DNA of 64,000 bases from Cypionkella sinensis. Lineage in GTDB: Bacteria; Pseudomonadota; Alphaproteobacteria; Rhodobacterales; Rhodobacteraceae. Location of the stretch: assembly GCF_042646385.1 (NCBI RefSeq), contig NZ_JBHRTO010000002.1:186001-250000 (forward strand). The letters are read 5' to 3'. Below are positions 23,846-32,062 of the stretch, piece by piece (within the stretch, counting starts at the first letter, position 1; every line of letters begins with the position of its first letter). Below the pieces are notes generated by a model. It worked only from the letters and a program-made list of their open reading frames with translations, was not told where the DNA came from and made no database searches. The translations under genes and the position numbers were made by a program.

Positions 23846-24535
23846 TTACGCTGGCGCAGGCGGCAGGTCAACCGCGAAGCGCTGCGCCAGATCGCAGGCC
23901 AGCCCCGCGTCCACCGCGTCCAAAGGCCCACGCGCCCATGGCCGAAAGCGCAGCCGAAATGCCGCCAGCAGATCGGCCTCCGGGGCCTCGGGGTAGCCAA
24001 CTTGCCGCAAGGCAGGCCAGAACGCCGCCACATCCGCCGCGCGCGCATCGGGCCACACCGAAAGCCCCTGCAACGCCAGTCGCCGCCAATCAAACCGCGC
24101 ACCGGGGTCGCCTTTACGGCTGGGGGCCATGTCCGAATGGCCAATCACGCGATGCGGCGGAATACTCCAGCGCGCCATGATCCCTGCCAGCAACGCCTCT
24201 AACGCCGCCATCTGCGGCTCGGCAAACGGCTGCCGCCCGGTATTCGCCAGCTCAATCCCGATGGAGGCTGAGTTCACATCCGTCACCCCCGCCCATTCCC
24301 CAGCGCCCGCGTGCCAAGCCCGCTGATCCTCGGGCACCAGCCCTTCGACCGCGCCCGCTTCCGAGATCAGCCAATGGCATGAGACCTCAAACGCCGGATC
24401 GCACAGCCGCACCCGCGCCTCGGCGCAGGTCGCCATGGCGGTGTAGTGGATCACAATCATGGACGGCAAAACCCCACCCCGCCGCGCGCCATAATTCGGC
24501 GAGGGCCAGGGCAGCGCTTCTGCGGTGGCGCTCAA
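23846..24535 (-). CDS. N-acetylmuramoyl-L-alanine amidase (AmpD type)
   Basis: Amidase_2 family enzyme that cleaves the bond between N-acetylmuramic acid and L-Ala in peptidoglycan or anhydro-muropeptides. Zinc ligands are visible: His in MIVIHYTAM, His in VIGHSDMAPSRKGDPG and the Asp of KGDPG. The sequence starts WPSPNYGARRGG like AmpD proteins and lacks a signal peptide, which suggests cytosolic recycling. I chose a TTG at 24535 that overlaps the upstream stop as TTGA, giving 229 residues; an ATG at 24577 inside the upstream gene is the alternative. A Pro-rich C-terminal tail follows the domain. Confidence 0.85.
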   Translation of the reverse strand: MSATAEALPWPSPNYGARRGGVLPSMIVIHYTAMATCAEARVRLCDPAFEVSCHWLISEAGAVEGLVPEDQRAWHAGAGEWAGVTDVNSASIGIELANTGRQPFAEPQMAALEALLAGIMARWSIPPHRVIGHSDMAPSRKGDPGARFDWRRLALQGLSVWPDARAADVAAFWPALRQVGYPEAPEADLLAAFRLRFRPWARGPLDAVDAGLACDLAQRFAVDLPPAPA

Positions 24536-25317
24536 TTCTGAACGGCAGCCCGGAACGGCGTCGGATCCCACGCGCAAGCATAGCCGTCGCCATCCGGGTC
24601 CAGCCCCTTGCGGTCACGGTCCGGCCCGCCCGCCGCCAGAAACGCCTCTTGCGCCAGATCGGGCGAGGCAAACTTGGCACAGGCCGCGTTATAGCTGTTC
24701 AGCCGCAACCCGCCACGCTTGTACATCTGCGTGCCCTTGGGATGGTTTGTCGAAATCGCGAATTGCACGATATTCGGTGCCCCGTCGTCCACGCGCTGCG
24801 GCAAAGCCGTCGGCTGATCGACGTGATACTGCGCCCGGTTGCGCTCGATCCGTGCCTTGTCGCTTTCGATGGTCTCGCGCTTGGTCACCGCCTGAAAATC
24901 CTGCTCGTCCGAGACGGTGCCGACATTCGCCGAAGACCCCGGCACATTCGCCATCTCCGAGGTGGTCTCGGCAATCCCCGCAGGCGCGTTGCCGCGCGGA
25001 CGCTCGCCGCTGCTGGTCGTGCCGCCAATCACCGCACCCTGCTGCGGCTGGGCATAGGGCGAAGCCGCCGCCTGCGCGCTCAGCGGCTGGTTGGTCGGTG
25101 TCAGCGCGGTATCGGTGTTCTTGCCCTCGGCCTTGTCGATCGCCGCCAACGCCCCCCCGGTCGAGAACCCCGCCGCAGGCGCAGGTGCCGCCGGGGCCGG
25201 AGCCGGGGCGTTATAGCTGTCATAATCCTGAAAACCCACGCCCGCCCCCGAATCAGGAACGGCGGTTCCACACCCAGCCAACCCAAGAGCGGCCAAAATC
25301 ATCACTGCGCTACGCAT
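24532..25317 (-). CDS. Lipoprotein with an Excalibur-like calcium-binding C-terminus
   Basis: A 261-residue exported protein. A type II signal peptide ends in the lipobox LAGC (Cys16), so it is predicted to be lipidated and membrane-anchored. A long low-complexity Ala/Pro/Gln region follows. The C-terminus (NAACAKFASPDLAQEAFLAA, then DRKGLDPDGDGYACAWDP) has the DxDxDGxxC pattern of Excalibur-type calcium-binding repeats. The precise role is unknown; an envelope function fits the amidase gene just downstream, which it overlaps. Confidence 0.75.
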   Translation of the reverse strand: MRSAVMILAALGLAGCGTAVPDSGAGVGFQDYDSYNAPAPAPAAPAPAAGFSTGGALAAIDKAEGKNTDTALTPTNQPLSAQAAASPYAQPQQGAVIGGTTSSGERPRGNAPAGIAETTSEMANVPGSSANVGTVSDEQDFQAVTKRETIESDKARIERNRAQYHVDQPTALPQRVDDGAPNIVQFAISTNHPKGTQMYKRGGLRLNSYNAACAKFASPDLAQEAFLAAGGPDRDRKGLDPDGDGYACAWDPTPFRAAVQN

Positions 25318-25353
25318 CGTCTCTGCCTCGGCGATTTATTCTGATATTGGCGC

Positions 25354-26844
25354 TTACCACCATTTTTCGGGCTTGGCCACAAAGCCCGCAGCACGCTCCA
25401 AAACATAAGCGTGATTGAGCAAACCGGCCTCATCCCAAGGCCGCCCCAGCAGTTGCAGCCCCATCGGCAGCCCCTTGGCATCCAGCCCCATCGGCACGGC
25501 GACGCCCGGCAATCCGGCAAGGTTCGCGGTCACGGTGAACACATCGTTCAGATAGGCCTCAACCGGCGAGGCCTTGTCCATCTCACCCAGACCAAAGGCC
25601 GAGCTGGGCGTGATCGGTGCCAGCACCGCATCAATCCCCGATGCAAACGCCTGTTCAAAGTCGCGCTTGATCAGCGCCCGCACCTTGCGCGCGCGGTTGT
25701 AATAGGCGTCATAGAACCCCGCCGACAGAACGTAAGTGCCGAGCATGATCCGGCGCTGGGTTTCCGGGCCAAAGCCTTCCGCGCGGGTCTTCTCATACAT
25801 CTCGGTGATGCCATCACCTGCCGCCAAGCTGGCGCGGTGGCCATAGCGCACCCCGTCATAGCGGGCGAGGTTCGACGACGCCTCGGCAGGCGCGATCACG
25901 TAATAGGCGGGCAGCGCGTATTTGGCGTGCGGCAGCGAGATATCGACAATCTCGGCCCCGGCATCGCGCAGCATCTCGCGCCCCTGCGCCCAGATCGCAT
26001 CAATCTCAGCCGGAATGCCCTCGATGCGATATTCGCGCGGAATACCGATCTTCTTGCCGCGAATATCGCCGGTCAGTGCCGCCTCAAAATCCGGCACCGC
26101 CAGATCGGCGCTGGTGGAATCCTTGGCATCATGCCCCGCCATCGCGCCCAGCATGATCGCCAAATCGCGCACCGATTTGCCCATCGGCCCCGCCTGATCC
26201 AGACTGGACGCATAGGCGATAATGCCCCAACGGCTGACCCGGCCATAGGTTGGCTTGATCCCCGCCGTGCCGGTAAACGCCGCAGGCTGGCGGATCGAGC
26301 CGCCGGTATCGGTGCCCAAGGCCCCCAGACACAAATCCGCCGCCACCGCCGCCGCCGAGCCGCCCGAAGACCCCCCCGGCGTCCGCAACACCTCGTCGAC
26401 CTTCCACGGGTTCACCGCAGGGCCGTAGCAACTGCTTTCCGTGGTCGAGCCCATGGCGAATTCGTCCATGTTCAGCTTGCCCAGCATCACCGCGCCCGCA
26501 TCAAACAGCTTGGCGGTGACGGTGGATTCATACTGCGGCACAAAGCCCTTCAGAATGTTCGACCCCGCCTGCGACGCCACGCCCTTGGTGCAGAACACAT
26601 CCTTGATCCCCAGCGGAATCCCGCACAGATCCGGCGCATCGCCCGCCTTGATGCGCAGATCCGCCGCCCGTGCCTGCTCCAGCGCCAGTTCCGGGGTCTT
26701 GTGCACAAAGGCGTTCAGCCCATCGCCCGCATCCATCGCCGCAAGGCAAGCCATCGTCAGATCAACGGCCGAGATTTCACCCTTGCGCAAGCAATCCCGC
26801 GCCGCCGCAATCGTCCAAGAGTTCGCGCGTCCAGTCATGCTCAT
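25354..26844 (-). CDS. gatA: Aspartyl/glutamyl-tRNA amidotransferase subunit A
   Basis: The glutaminase subunit of GatCAB, which converts Glu-tRNA(Gln) or Asp-tRNA(Asn) to the amide form. 496 residues, normal for the family. The amidase-signature triad is visible: Lys81 in GIPLGIKDVFCTKG and the two Ser in TPGGSSGGSAAAVA and TDTGGSIRQPA. The start overlaps the gatC stop as ATGA. gatB is not in the window. Confidence 0.96.
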   Translation of the reverse strand: MSMTGRANSWTIAAARDCLRKGEISAVDLTMACLAAMDAGDGLNAFVHKTPELALEQARAADLRIKAGDAPDLCGIPLGIKDVFCTKGVASQAGSNILKGFVPQYESTVTAKLFDAGAVMLGKLNMDEFAMGSTTESSCYGPAVNPWKVDEVLRTPGGSSGGSAAAVAADLCLGALGTDTGGSIRQPAAFTGTAGIKPTYGRVSRWGIIAYASSLDQAGPMGKSVRDLAIMLGAMAGHDAKDSTSADLAVPDFEAALTGDIRGKKIGIPREYRIEGIPAEIDAIWAQGREMLRDAGAEIVDISLPHAKYALPAYYVIAPAEASSNLARYDGVRYGHRASLAAGDGITEMYEKTRAEGFGPETQRRIMLGTYVLSAGFYDAYYNRARKVRALIKRDFEQAFASGIDAVLAPITPSSAFGLGEMDKASPVEAYLNDVFTVTANLAGLPGVAVPMGLDAKGLPMGLQLLGRPWDEAGLLNHAYVLERAAGFVAKPEKWW

Positions 26845-27128
26845 TCCACCACCTTCGGCACTGCAAAAAACCCTTCCCGCGCATCCGGCGCATTGGCCAG
26901 AACCGCCGCCTGCTGGTTGCCATCCGTCACCACATCGGCACGGCGCGCAAGGCGCATCGGCGTCACCGACACCATCGGCTCGACGCCCGTGACATCGACC
27001 TCGTTCAACTGCTCCATGAACCCAAGGATACCAGACAACTGCTCTGCCAGCTTGGGCAAAGCCGCTTCCTCCACCCGGATACGCGCCAGCTTGGCCACCT
27101 TGCGCGCGGTGTCGATGTCGATAGACAT
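26841..27128 (-). CDS. gatC: Aspartyl/glutamyl-tRNA amidotransferase subunit C
   Basis: A 95-residue assembly subunit of GatCAB that stabilises GatA. It begins MSIDIDTARKVAKLARI and contains LSGILGFMEQLNEVDVTGVEPM and the C-terminal REGFFAVPKVVE, all typical. I chose the Met at 27128, which fits the family length, over a Met 19 codons upstream. First gene of the gatCA pair. Confidence 0.95.
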   Translation of the reverse strand: MSIDIDTARKVAKLARIRVEEAALPKLAEQLSGILGFMEQLNEVDVTGVEPMVSVTPMRLARRADVVTDGNQQAAVLANAPDAREGFFAVPKVVE

Positions 27129-27212
27129 GGGGTCTCTCCGCAAATTGATTGCGCGACGTTTACCCGCCAAGATCAAATGCCGCAAGTAGCGCGCACCAAT
27201 CCCGTCGGGCGC

Positions 27213-27255
27213 GGAATTCGCGCGAATTCCGTCTACGATTTCCGCGCGGAAATCG
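27213..27255. repeat. Two adjacent perfect palindromes upstream of gatC
   Basis: GGAATTCGCGCGAATTCC (27213-27230) and CGATTTCCGCGCGGAAATCG (27236-27255), 5 bp apart, both perfect and both centred on a CGCG core. They lie between convergently ordered minus-strand genes (the cupin ends at 27282, gatC starts at 27128). They may be extragenic palindromes, part of the cupin terminator or operator sites. Confidence 0.7.
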
Positions 27256-27281
27256 CCTTGCGCCAGCCAGACGCGACTCGC

Positions 27282-27911
27282 CTACAAAATCACCGATTTC
27301 GCCGCCAGATCACCGCCCCGCCACAGATACAGCGCCGCCAGCGCCTGATCCTTGGTCCGCATCGCATGCGGCATCCAAGCCGGATGATGAATCGCCTGCC
27401 CCACCGGCACATCGGCAAAGGCCGCATCGCCCTTTTGCCACGCAGCCACGCCCGCAATCGGCAGATAAACCTCCTCGGCCGCATGGGCATGCGCCGGATA
27501 GGTAATACCGGGGGCAAGCAACAACACCCCACAAGCAATCCGCTCACTCGGCACCGGACCACGCAGGCCGATGAACTCGCTCCAGCCATAGCCGCGCAGA
27601 AAATCCGCGCCAAAATCCGCAGCCCCATAGGTCTGCCGCCACGCAAGACCACCCGCCAAACGCTGCACCTCGGCCAACACCGCTTGCGTCGCCGCAACGC
27701 CTTGCAACCCCGCAATCCAATCGCAAACAGGCAGCGCAGACGGCGACACCACCCGCCGCACATCAGCCTCTGGCCAATCCGCCAAAAACGCCGCCGCCTC
27801 TGGCACACCCGCAAAAGCCTGCCGCACCTTGCCCAGCAAACGCTCCATCCCGCCCTCATCCCAAACACCAAACGCAGCCGCGCCACGGCTGATCGACAAC
27901 CTGTTTACCAC
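27282..27911 (-). CDS. DMSP-lyase-like cupin protein (DddL/DddQ family)
   Basis: A 209-residue protein with a C-terminal cupin barrel. The metal-binding pattern PAHAHAAEEVYLPIAG (His141, His143, Glu147 and Tyr149) with a further His in HHPAWMPHAMR (His182) is that of the dimethylsulfoniopropionate lyase family, which releases dimethyl sulfide and acrylate. The N-terminal helical part also fits (GLAWRQTYGAADFGADFLRGYGW). Some relatives do not use DMSP, so the substrate is uncertain. The start is GTG at 27911; a Met 21 codons later is an alternative. Confidence 0.72.
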   Translation of the reverse strand: MVNRLSISRGAAAFGVWDEGGMERLLGKVRQAFAGVPEAAAFLADWPEADVRRVVSPSALPVCDWIAGLQGVAATQAVLAEVQRLAGGLAWRQTYGAADFGADFLRGYGWSEFIGLRGPVPSERIACGVLLLAPGITYPAHAHAAEEVYLPIAGVAAWQKGDAAFADVPVGQAIHHPAWMPHAMRTKDQALAALYLWRGGDLAAKSVIL

Positions 27912-28047
27912 CCATTCACCCTACACCCCACCCCCCTGAAATTCCCCCATGAAAACAATGGCCCCAACGCGGTAGCATCAGAGATTCCCCTTCCCCTCGG
28001 CCTAATCCGCCCCTAAACTCGCCCAAACCCCAATAGCGGAGCCTGCA

Positions 28048-28929
28048 ATGCCCCCAATGCCCCCGCCCCCCATGATCGGCGTCATCGGCGGCTCTGGCGT
28101 CTATCAGATCGAGGGGCTTGAGGGTGCAAGCTGGGTCAAAGTCAGCACCCCCTGGGGCAAACCTTCGGATGAAATCCTTGTCGGTCGCCTGAATGGCACC
28201 CCGATGGCCTTCCTGCCCCGCCACGGACGCGGCCATGTCCACACCCCCACATCCGTCCCCTACCGCGCCAATATTGACGCGCTGAAACGGCTGGGCTGCA
28301 CCGATGTCGTCGCCGTCTCGGCGGTGGGCAGCCTGCGCCCCGATTACCAGCCCGGCGATTTCGTGCTGGTCGATCAATACATCGACCGCACCTTCGCGCG
28401 CGAGAAAAGCTTCTTCGGCCCCGGCTGTGTCGGCCATGTCTCTCTCGCCCACCCGACCTGCCCGCGCCTTGGGGCCGCCTGCCTTACCGCCGCCAAGGCA
28501 GCGGGCATCAAGACCCACGCCTCTGCCACCTATCTCGCGATGGAAGGCCCGCAATTCTCGACCCTCGCCGAGTCGCGCCTCTACCGCAGTTGGGGCGCGG
28601 ATGTGATCGGCATGACCGGGATGCCAGAGGCCAAACTCGCCCGCGAAGCCGAGCTGTGCTATGCCTCGCTGGCCATGATCACCGATTTCGATTGCTGGCA
28701 CACGGATCACGGCGCGGTGGATGTGGCGCAGGTTATCCAGACCCTGACCGCCAACGCCAATGCCGCCCGCAACCTGATCAGCGAACTGCCCGCGCTGCTG
28801 CCCGACCATCCCACCTGCCCGCACGGCTGCGACCACGCCCTGACCTACGCACTGATGACAGCGCCCGACAAACGCGATCCCGATCTGCTGGCGAAACTCG
28901 ACGCCGTCGCTGGGCGCGTATTGAAATGA
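28048..28929 (+). CDS. mtnP: S-methyl-5'-thioadenosine phosphorylase
   Basis: Phosphorolysis of methylthioadenosine, a by-product of polyamine and homoserine-lactone synthesis, to adenine and methylthioribose-1-phosphate. 293 residues, PNP/MTAP family: phosphate-binding GVIGGSGVY, LPRHGRGH and the purine-site pattern YLAMEGPQFSTLAES followed by GMTGMPEAKLAREAELCYAS. The Met at 28048 has GGAG seven bases upstream. First gene of an operon that ends in apt, which would reuse the adenine released. Confidence 0.95.
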   Translation: MPPMPPPPMIGVIGGSGVYQIEGLEGASWVKVSTPWGKPSDEILVGRLNGTPMAFLPRHGRGHVHTPTSVPYRANIDALKRLGCTDVVAVSAVGSLRPDYQPGDFVLVDQYIDRTFAREKSFFGPGCVGHVSLAHPTCPRLGAACLTAAKAAGIKTHASATYLAMEGPQFSTLAESRLYRSWGADVIGMTGMPEAKLAREAELCYASLAMITDFDCWHTDHGAVDVAQVIQTLTANANAARNLISELPALLPDHPTCPHGCDHALTYALMTAPDKRDPDLLAKLDAVAGRVLK

Positions 28930-30179
28930 AAGTTCTGCTGCTGGGCGCTGATGGCTTCATCGGGCGCCACGCAGCCTTTCATCTGCGCGCCCAAGGCGTG
29001 CATGTCATAGCCCAAGCCCGCAACCCTGCCCGCCTGAAACGCATGGGCTTTGCCACGCTGCAAGCCGACCTTGCCAACCGCGCCACCCACGCGCCAGCGT
29101 TCTGGGCACCGCATCTGGATGCACAAACCCATATCCTGAACGCCGCTGGCCTGCTGACCGGCACCGCTGCGGCACTCGAGGCCGTGCATGTGTTGGCGCC
29201 CGCCGCCGCCTATGCCGCCCGCCATCCCGGCACCCAGGCCCTGCTGATCTCGGCCGTCGGCATCGAGGCCGACACCCCCTTTGCCCAATGGCGGCGCGCA
29301 GGCGAGGCTGCCGCCCGCGCCACCGAAGCCGTCATCCTGCGCGCGGGGCTGGTGCTGGCCGATACGTCCTACGGCGGCTCGTCACTGATCCGCGCCCTTG
29401 CCGCGCTGCCCTTTGTCACCCCGGTGATCGGCAATGGCGAACAAGCCTTCAACCCGATCCACGCCAGTGACCTTGCTGCTGTGGCCCTTGAATGCCTACA
29501 AAACCCCACCCCCGGCACCTATGACATTGGTGGTCCGCAAACCGTCAGCCAAACCGGCCTGCTGCGCGCCACGCAAAGCTGGCTAGGCCTGCCGCAACGG
29601 CCCCTGCTGCGCATCCCGCTGCCCCTCGCCCGCCGCTTCGGTCAGATCGGCGATGCGCTGCGGCTTGGCCCGATCTCGGCCACTTCCGTCGCGCAACTGC
29701 ACCAAGGCGTGCTGGCCGATGCCACCCCCTTGCTGGAAACGCTGCACCACAAGCCGCGCCCGTTCACCCAGTTCCTGCAAACCCGCCCCGCAGGCACGCA
29801 AGACCTGTGGCAAGCCCGGCTCTACCTGCTGAAACCGCTGATCCGGCTGACACTCGCGGCGCTCTGGCTGGCCTCGGCAGCCCTCGGCCTGCTGACGCCC
29901 TCGGCCAGCTATCTGCCGCAAATCGACCTGCCCGCATCGCTCGCGGTGATCCTCGCCAAAGCCGGCGGCCTCGCCGACGCGGCGCTTGGCCTTGCCCTGC
30001 TGCGCGACTGGCGGCCCAAAACCACCGCGATCCTGCAACTGCTGCTGGTCGCGGGGTATACGCTGGGCTTGACGCTGATCGCCCCCGCCCTGTGGCTTGA
30101 CCCCTTCGGCAGCCTGCTCAAGAACCTGCCTGTGCTGGCGCTGATCCTGACCCATCTTGCGCTGGTGGAAGAACGGTGA
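28926..30179 (+). CDS. SDR-type epimerase/reductase fused to a DoxX-like membrane domain
   Basis: A 417-residue two-domain protein. The N-terminal part (about 1-290) is an NAD(P)-binding extended SDR domain (MKVLLLGADGFIGRHAAFHL, Gly-rich motif GADGFIG). The C-terminal part (about 300-415) has four hydrophobic helices of the DoxX-like type (LIRLTLAALWLASAALGLLT and following). The start overlaps the mtnP stop as ATGA and the stop overlaps the next gene as TGATG. It resembles complex-I NDUFA9-like SDR proteins, but the reaction is unknown. Confidence 0.85.
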   Translation: MKVLLLGADGFIGRHAAFHLRAQGVHVIAQARNPARLKRMGFATLQADLANRATHAPAFWAPHLDAQTHILNAAGLLTGTAAALEAVHVLAPAAAYAARHPGTQALLISAVGIEADTPFAQWRRAGEAAARATEAVILRAGLVLADTSYGGSSLIRALAALPFVTPVIGNGEQAFNPIHASDLAAVALECLQNPTPGTYDIGGPQTVSQTGLLRATQSWLGLPQRPLLRIPLPLARRFGQIGDALRLGPISATSVAQLHQGVLADATPLLETLHHKPRPFTQFLQTRPAGTQDLWQARLYLLKPLIRLTLAALWLASAALGLLTPSASYLPQIDLPASLAVILAKAGGLADAALGLALLRDWRPKTTAILQLLLVAGYTLGLTLIAPALWLDPFGSLLKNLPVLALILTHLALVEER

Positions 30180-30649
30180 TGGACGCCTATCTCACCGCCC
30201 GCTGGCTGCATATCCTGTCCTCGACCGTGCTGTTCGGCACCGGCATGGGCACCGCGTTCCAGATGGTCTGGGCGATGCGCACCGGCCGGGTCGAGACCAT
30301 CCATTCCGTCGCCTCTGGCGTGGTTGTCGCCGATTGGATCTTCACCACGCCCGCAGGCGTGATCCAGCCGCTAACCGGCCTCTGGCTGATCCACCTCGCA
30401 GGTTACAGCCTGACCGAGCCGTGGTTGCTGGCCACCTACGCGCTTTATGCCACCGCGTTCCTGTGCTGGGCTCCGGTGGTCGTGCTGCAACTGCGCATCC
30501 GCGACATGGCCGCACAAGCCTTGGCCGCAGGCACGCCGCTCCCCGCCCTTGCGCACCACTATTACCGCATTTGGTTCGCCTTGGGCTGGCCCGCCTTTGC
30601 CGCCCTTGTGGCGGTATTCTGGCTGATGGTAAACAGGCCCGAGCTCTAA
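30179..30649 (+). CDS. DUF2269 family membrane protein
   Basis: A 156-residue integral membrane protein with about four hydrophobic helices. The first helix contains the family pattern ARWLHILSSTVLFGTGMG, and the rest (TPAGVIQPLTGLWL, YRIWFALGWPAFAALVAVFW) fits DUF2269. Its start (ATG at 30179) shares a base with the upstream stop. Function is unknown, but it is typically found beside the SDR-DoxX gene, so the two membrane proteins probably act together. Confidence 0.8.
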   Translation: MDAYLTARWLHILSSTVLFGTGMGTAFQMVWAMRTGRVETIHSVASGVVVADWIFTTPAGVIQPLTGLWLIHLAGYSLTEPWLLATYALYATAFLCWAPVVVLQLRIRDMAAQALAAGTPLPALAHHYYRIWFALGWPAFAALVAVFWLMVNRPEL

Positions 30650-30659
30650 GGGGATACCG

Positions 30660-31190
30660 ATGAAAACCGTCAAAGACTACATCCGCACCATCGTCGATTT
30701 CCCGCACGAAGGCATCCTGTTCCGCGATGTCACCACCCTGTTCGCCGATCCACGCGGCTTTCGCATGTGCGTTGATCAACTGCTTGCCCCCTATGCCGGG
30801 ATGCGGATTGACAAGGTGGTGGGGCTAGAGGCCCGCGGCTTTATCCTTGGCGGCGCTGTCGCGCATCAACTTTCCACCGGCTTTGTGCCGATCCGCAAAA
30901 AAGGCAAACTCCCCGGCCAGACAATTTCCCAAGCCTATACGCTGGAATATGGCGAGGCCGTGGTCGAGGTGCATGACGACGCCATGCAGGCGGGCGAAAA
31001 GGTTCTGCTGGTCGATGATCTGCTGGCCACCGGCGGCACCGCCGAGGCAGGCATCAAACTGATCGAACGCCTTGGCGCGCAAGTGATCGGCTGCGCCTTT
31101 GTGGTCGATCTGCCCGATCTGGGCGGGCGCAAAAAGCTGGAAAGCATGGGCATGGACGTGCACGCCCTCTGCGCGTTCGAGGGGCTGTAG
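30660..31190 (+). CDS. apt: Adenine phosphoribosyltransferase
   Basis: Adenine plus PRPP to AMP. 176 residues. The PRPP-binding motif VLLVDDLLATGGTAEAG is at about 113-129, and VGLEARGFILGG plus the family start (VKDYIRTIVDFPHEGILFRD) are clear. GGGGA precedes the ATG. It completes the salvage of adenine made by MtnP in the same operon. Confidence 0.96.
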   Translation: MKTVKDYIRTIVDFPHEGILFRDVTTLFADPRGFRMCVDQLLAPYAGMRIDKVVGLEARGFILGGAVAHQLSTGFVPIRKKGKLPGQTISQAYTLEYGEAVVEVHDDAMQAGEKVLLVDDLLATGGTAEAGIKLIERLGAQVIGCAFVVDLPDLGGRKKLESMGMDVHALCAFEGL

Positions 31191-31499
31191 AGCATCTCTC
31201 TCTCCCCTCGCCGCCCCGGACTTGATCCGGGGCTTCCGACTCACACCAAGCAAGCCACCCAAGCCCGGAATCAAGGCGCGAATGCGCCGCCGGGCAGCGC
31301 CCGACCGCCCCCTCGGGCGGGCGCTATTGCCATGTCTCGCCTAGAAATTCTGGGGAGTATGCTGAACCATAAAGCGCCTAGAAATTCGGTGGCTCGCCCA
31401 CCCGGCGGTCTGGCACTGCCCTGTGTGGTGCCCAGTGTTGGGGAATGCTGAAGACAGGTTAACATCACCCTTAACGGCTTGTTTACCGAATCATCCTAC
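31191..31499. other. Intergenic repeats between apt and a candidate sRNA
   Basis: No gene is visible. The stretch contains the second REP-like 19-mer (31214-31232) and a 13-bp direct repeat CGCCTAGAAATTC (31338-31350 and 31375-31387). Short-lived chance frames on both strands show no family features. Confidence 0.5.
31214..31232. repeat. REP-like palindrome, second copy
   Basis: Identical to the 19-mer at 870-888. It lies 24 bp after the apt stop codon and is the only hairpin close to the end of that operon. Confidence 0.6.
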
Positions 31500-31506
31500 A
31501 CCGGAA

Positions 31507-31602
31507 CACCTAAGGCCTACCCAGCCTTAGGGTGACGCTGCTTGCAACACGTGACCCACCCAACCCCAGCGCCCTGTCGGTTTACCGGCAGGGCGTTTCT
31601 TT
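31507..31602 (+). ncRNA. Candidate small RNA ending in a terminator hairpin
   Basis: About 96 nt with two stem-loops: CACCTAAGGC / GCCTTAGGGTG (31507-31516 and 31524-31534, one bulge) and a terminator (31571-31580 pairs with 31585-31594, one G-U pair, 4-nt loop, then GTTTCTTT). The terminator is about 380 nt after apt with another repeat element between them, and no open reading frame of family quality precedes it, so an independent transcript is likely. The 5' end and any promoter are not known. Confidence 0.35.
31571..31602 (+). terminator. Rho-independent terminator on the plus strand
   Basis: Ten-base-pair stem GCCCTGTCGG / CCGGCAGGGC with one G-U pair, TTTA loop and a T-rich tail. It is just outside the convergent minus-strand DUF1428 gene, which stops at 31611. 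Confidence 0.75.
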
Positions 31603-31610
31603 AGGCTCCA

Positions 31611-32003
31611 TCACGAAGAACTGGCAAACCCAGCCCCCGGCCAGCCTGTATCTGCGGTGTCAAAGATCGGATCGAACCCGCCCCACACCATGCGCTGCCC
31701 GTCAAACGGCATTTCGGGCATCGCACGCCAACGCTCATCGGTCTGCATCCGATCCGAGGCAGCCTCGTAAGTTGCCTGATCCGGCCATTCGATCCAGGCA
31801 AACACCACCGCCTCATCCGGCTTTGCCTGCACCGCGCGCTTGAAATCGGTGATCTTGCCGTCCGGGGTGGTCTCGCTCCAGGTCTCCACCACCCGCAACG
31901 CGCCGTATTCCTTGAAGATCGGGGCCGAGGCGCGCGCTGCGTCGATATAGGCCTGCTTCTTGTCCTTCGGCACCGCGATCAGAAATCCTTGAATATAGCT
32001 CAT
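31611..32003 (-). CDS. DUF1428 family protein
   Basis: A 130-residue protein of the DUF1428 (YbaA-like) family, a ferredoxin-like alpha+beta barrel fold. The pattern MSYIQGFLIAVPKDKKQAY, VVFAWIEWPDQATYEAASDRM and MPFDGQRMVWGGFDPI is diagnostic. The start at 32003 follows AGGAGGGG. Function is unknown. Confidence 0.9.
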   Translation of the reverse strand: MSYIQGFLIAVPKDKKQAYIDAARASAPIFKEYGALRVVETWSETTPDGKITDFKRAVQAKPDEAVVFAWIEWPDQATYEAASDRMQTDERWRAMPEMPFDGQRMVWGGFDPIFDTADTGWPGAGFASSS

Positions 32004-32062
32004 GCCTACCCCTCCTGTTTCGGAATCATACCCCAAAAACCACCGATCCTAAAATCCGTTCC

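Noticed and set aside
23385..24202. Plus-strand open frames over the RNase P RNA region
   Set aside because: They cross the conserved rnpB sequence and the amidase gene in antisense; chance frames.
25411..28016. Long plus-strand frames over gatA, gatC and the cupin gene
   Set aside because: Arg/His/Pro-rich shadows of well-identified minus-strand genes.
31271..31468. Small open frames between apt and the candidate sRNA
   Set aside because: No ribosome-binding site, no family features, overlapping repeats.
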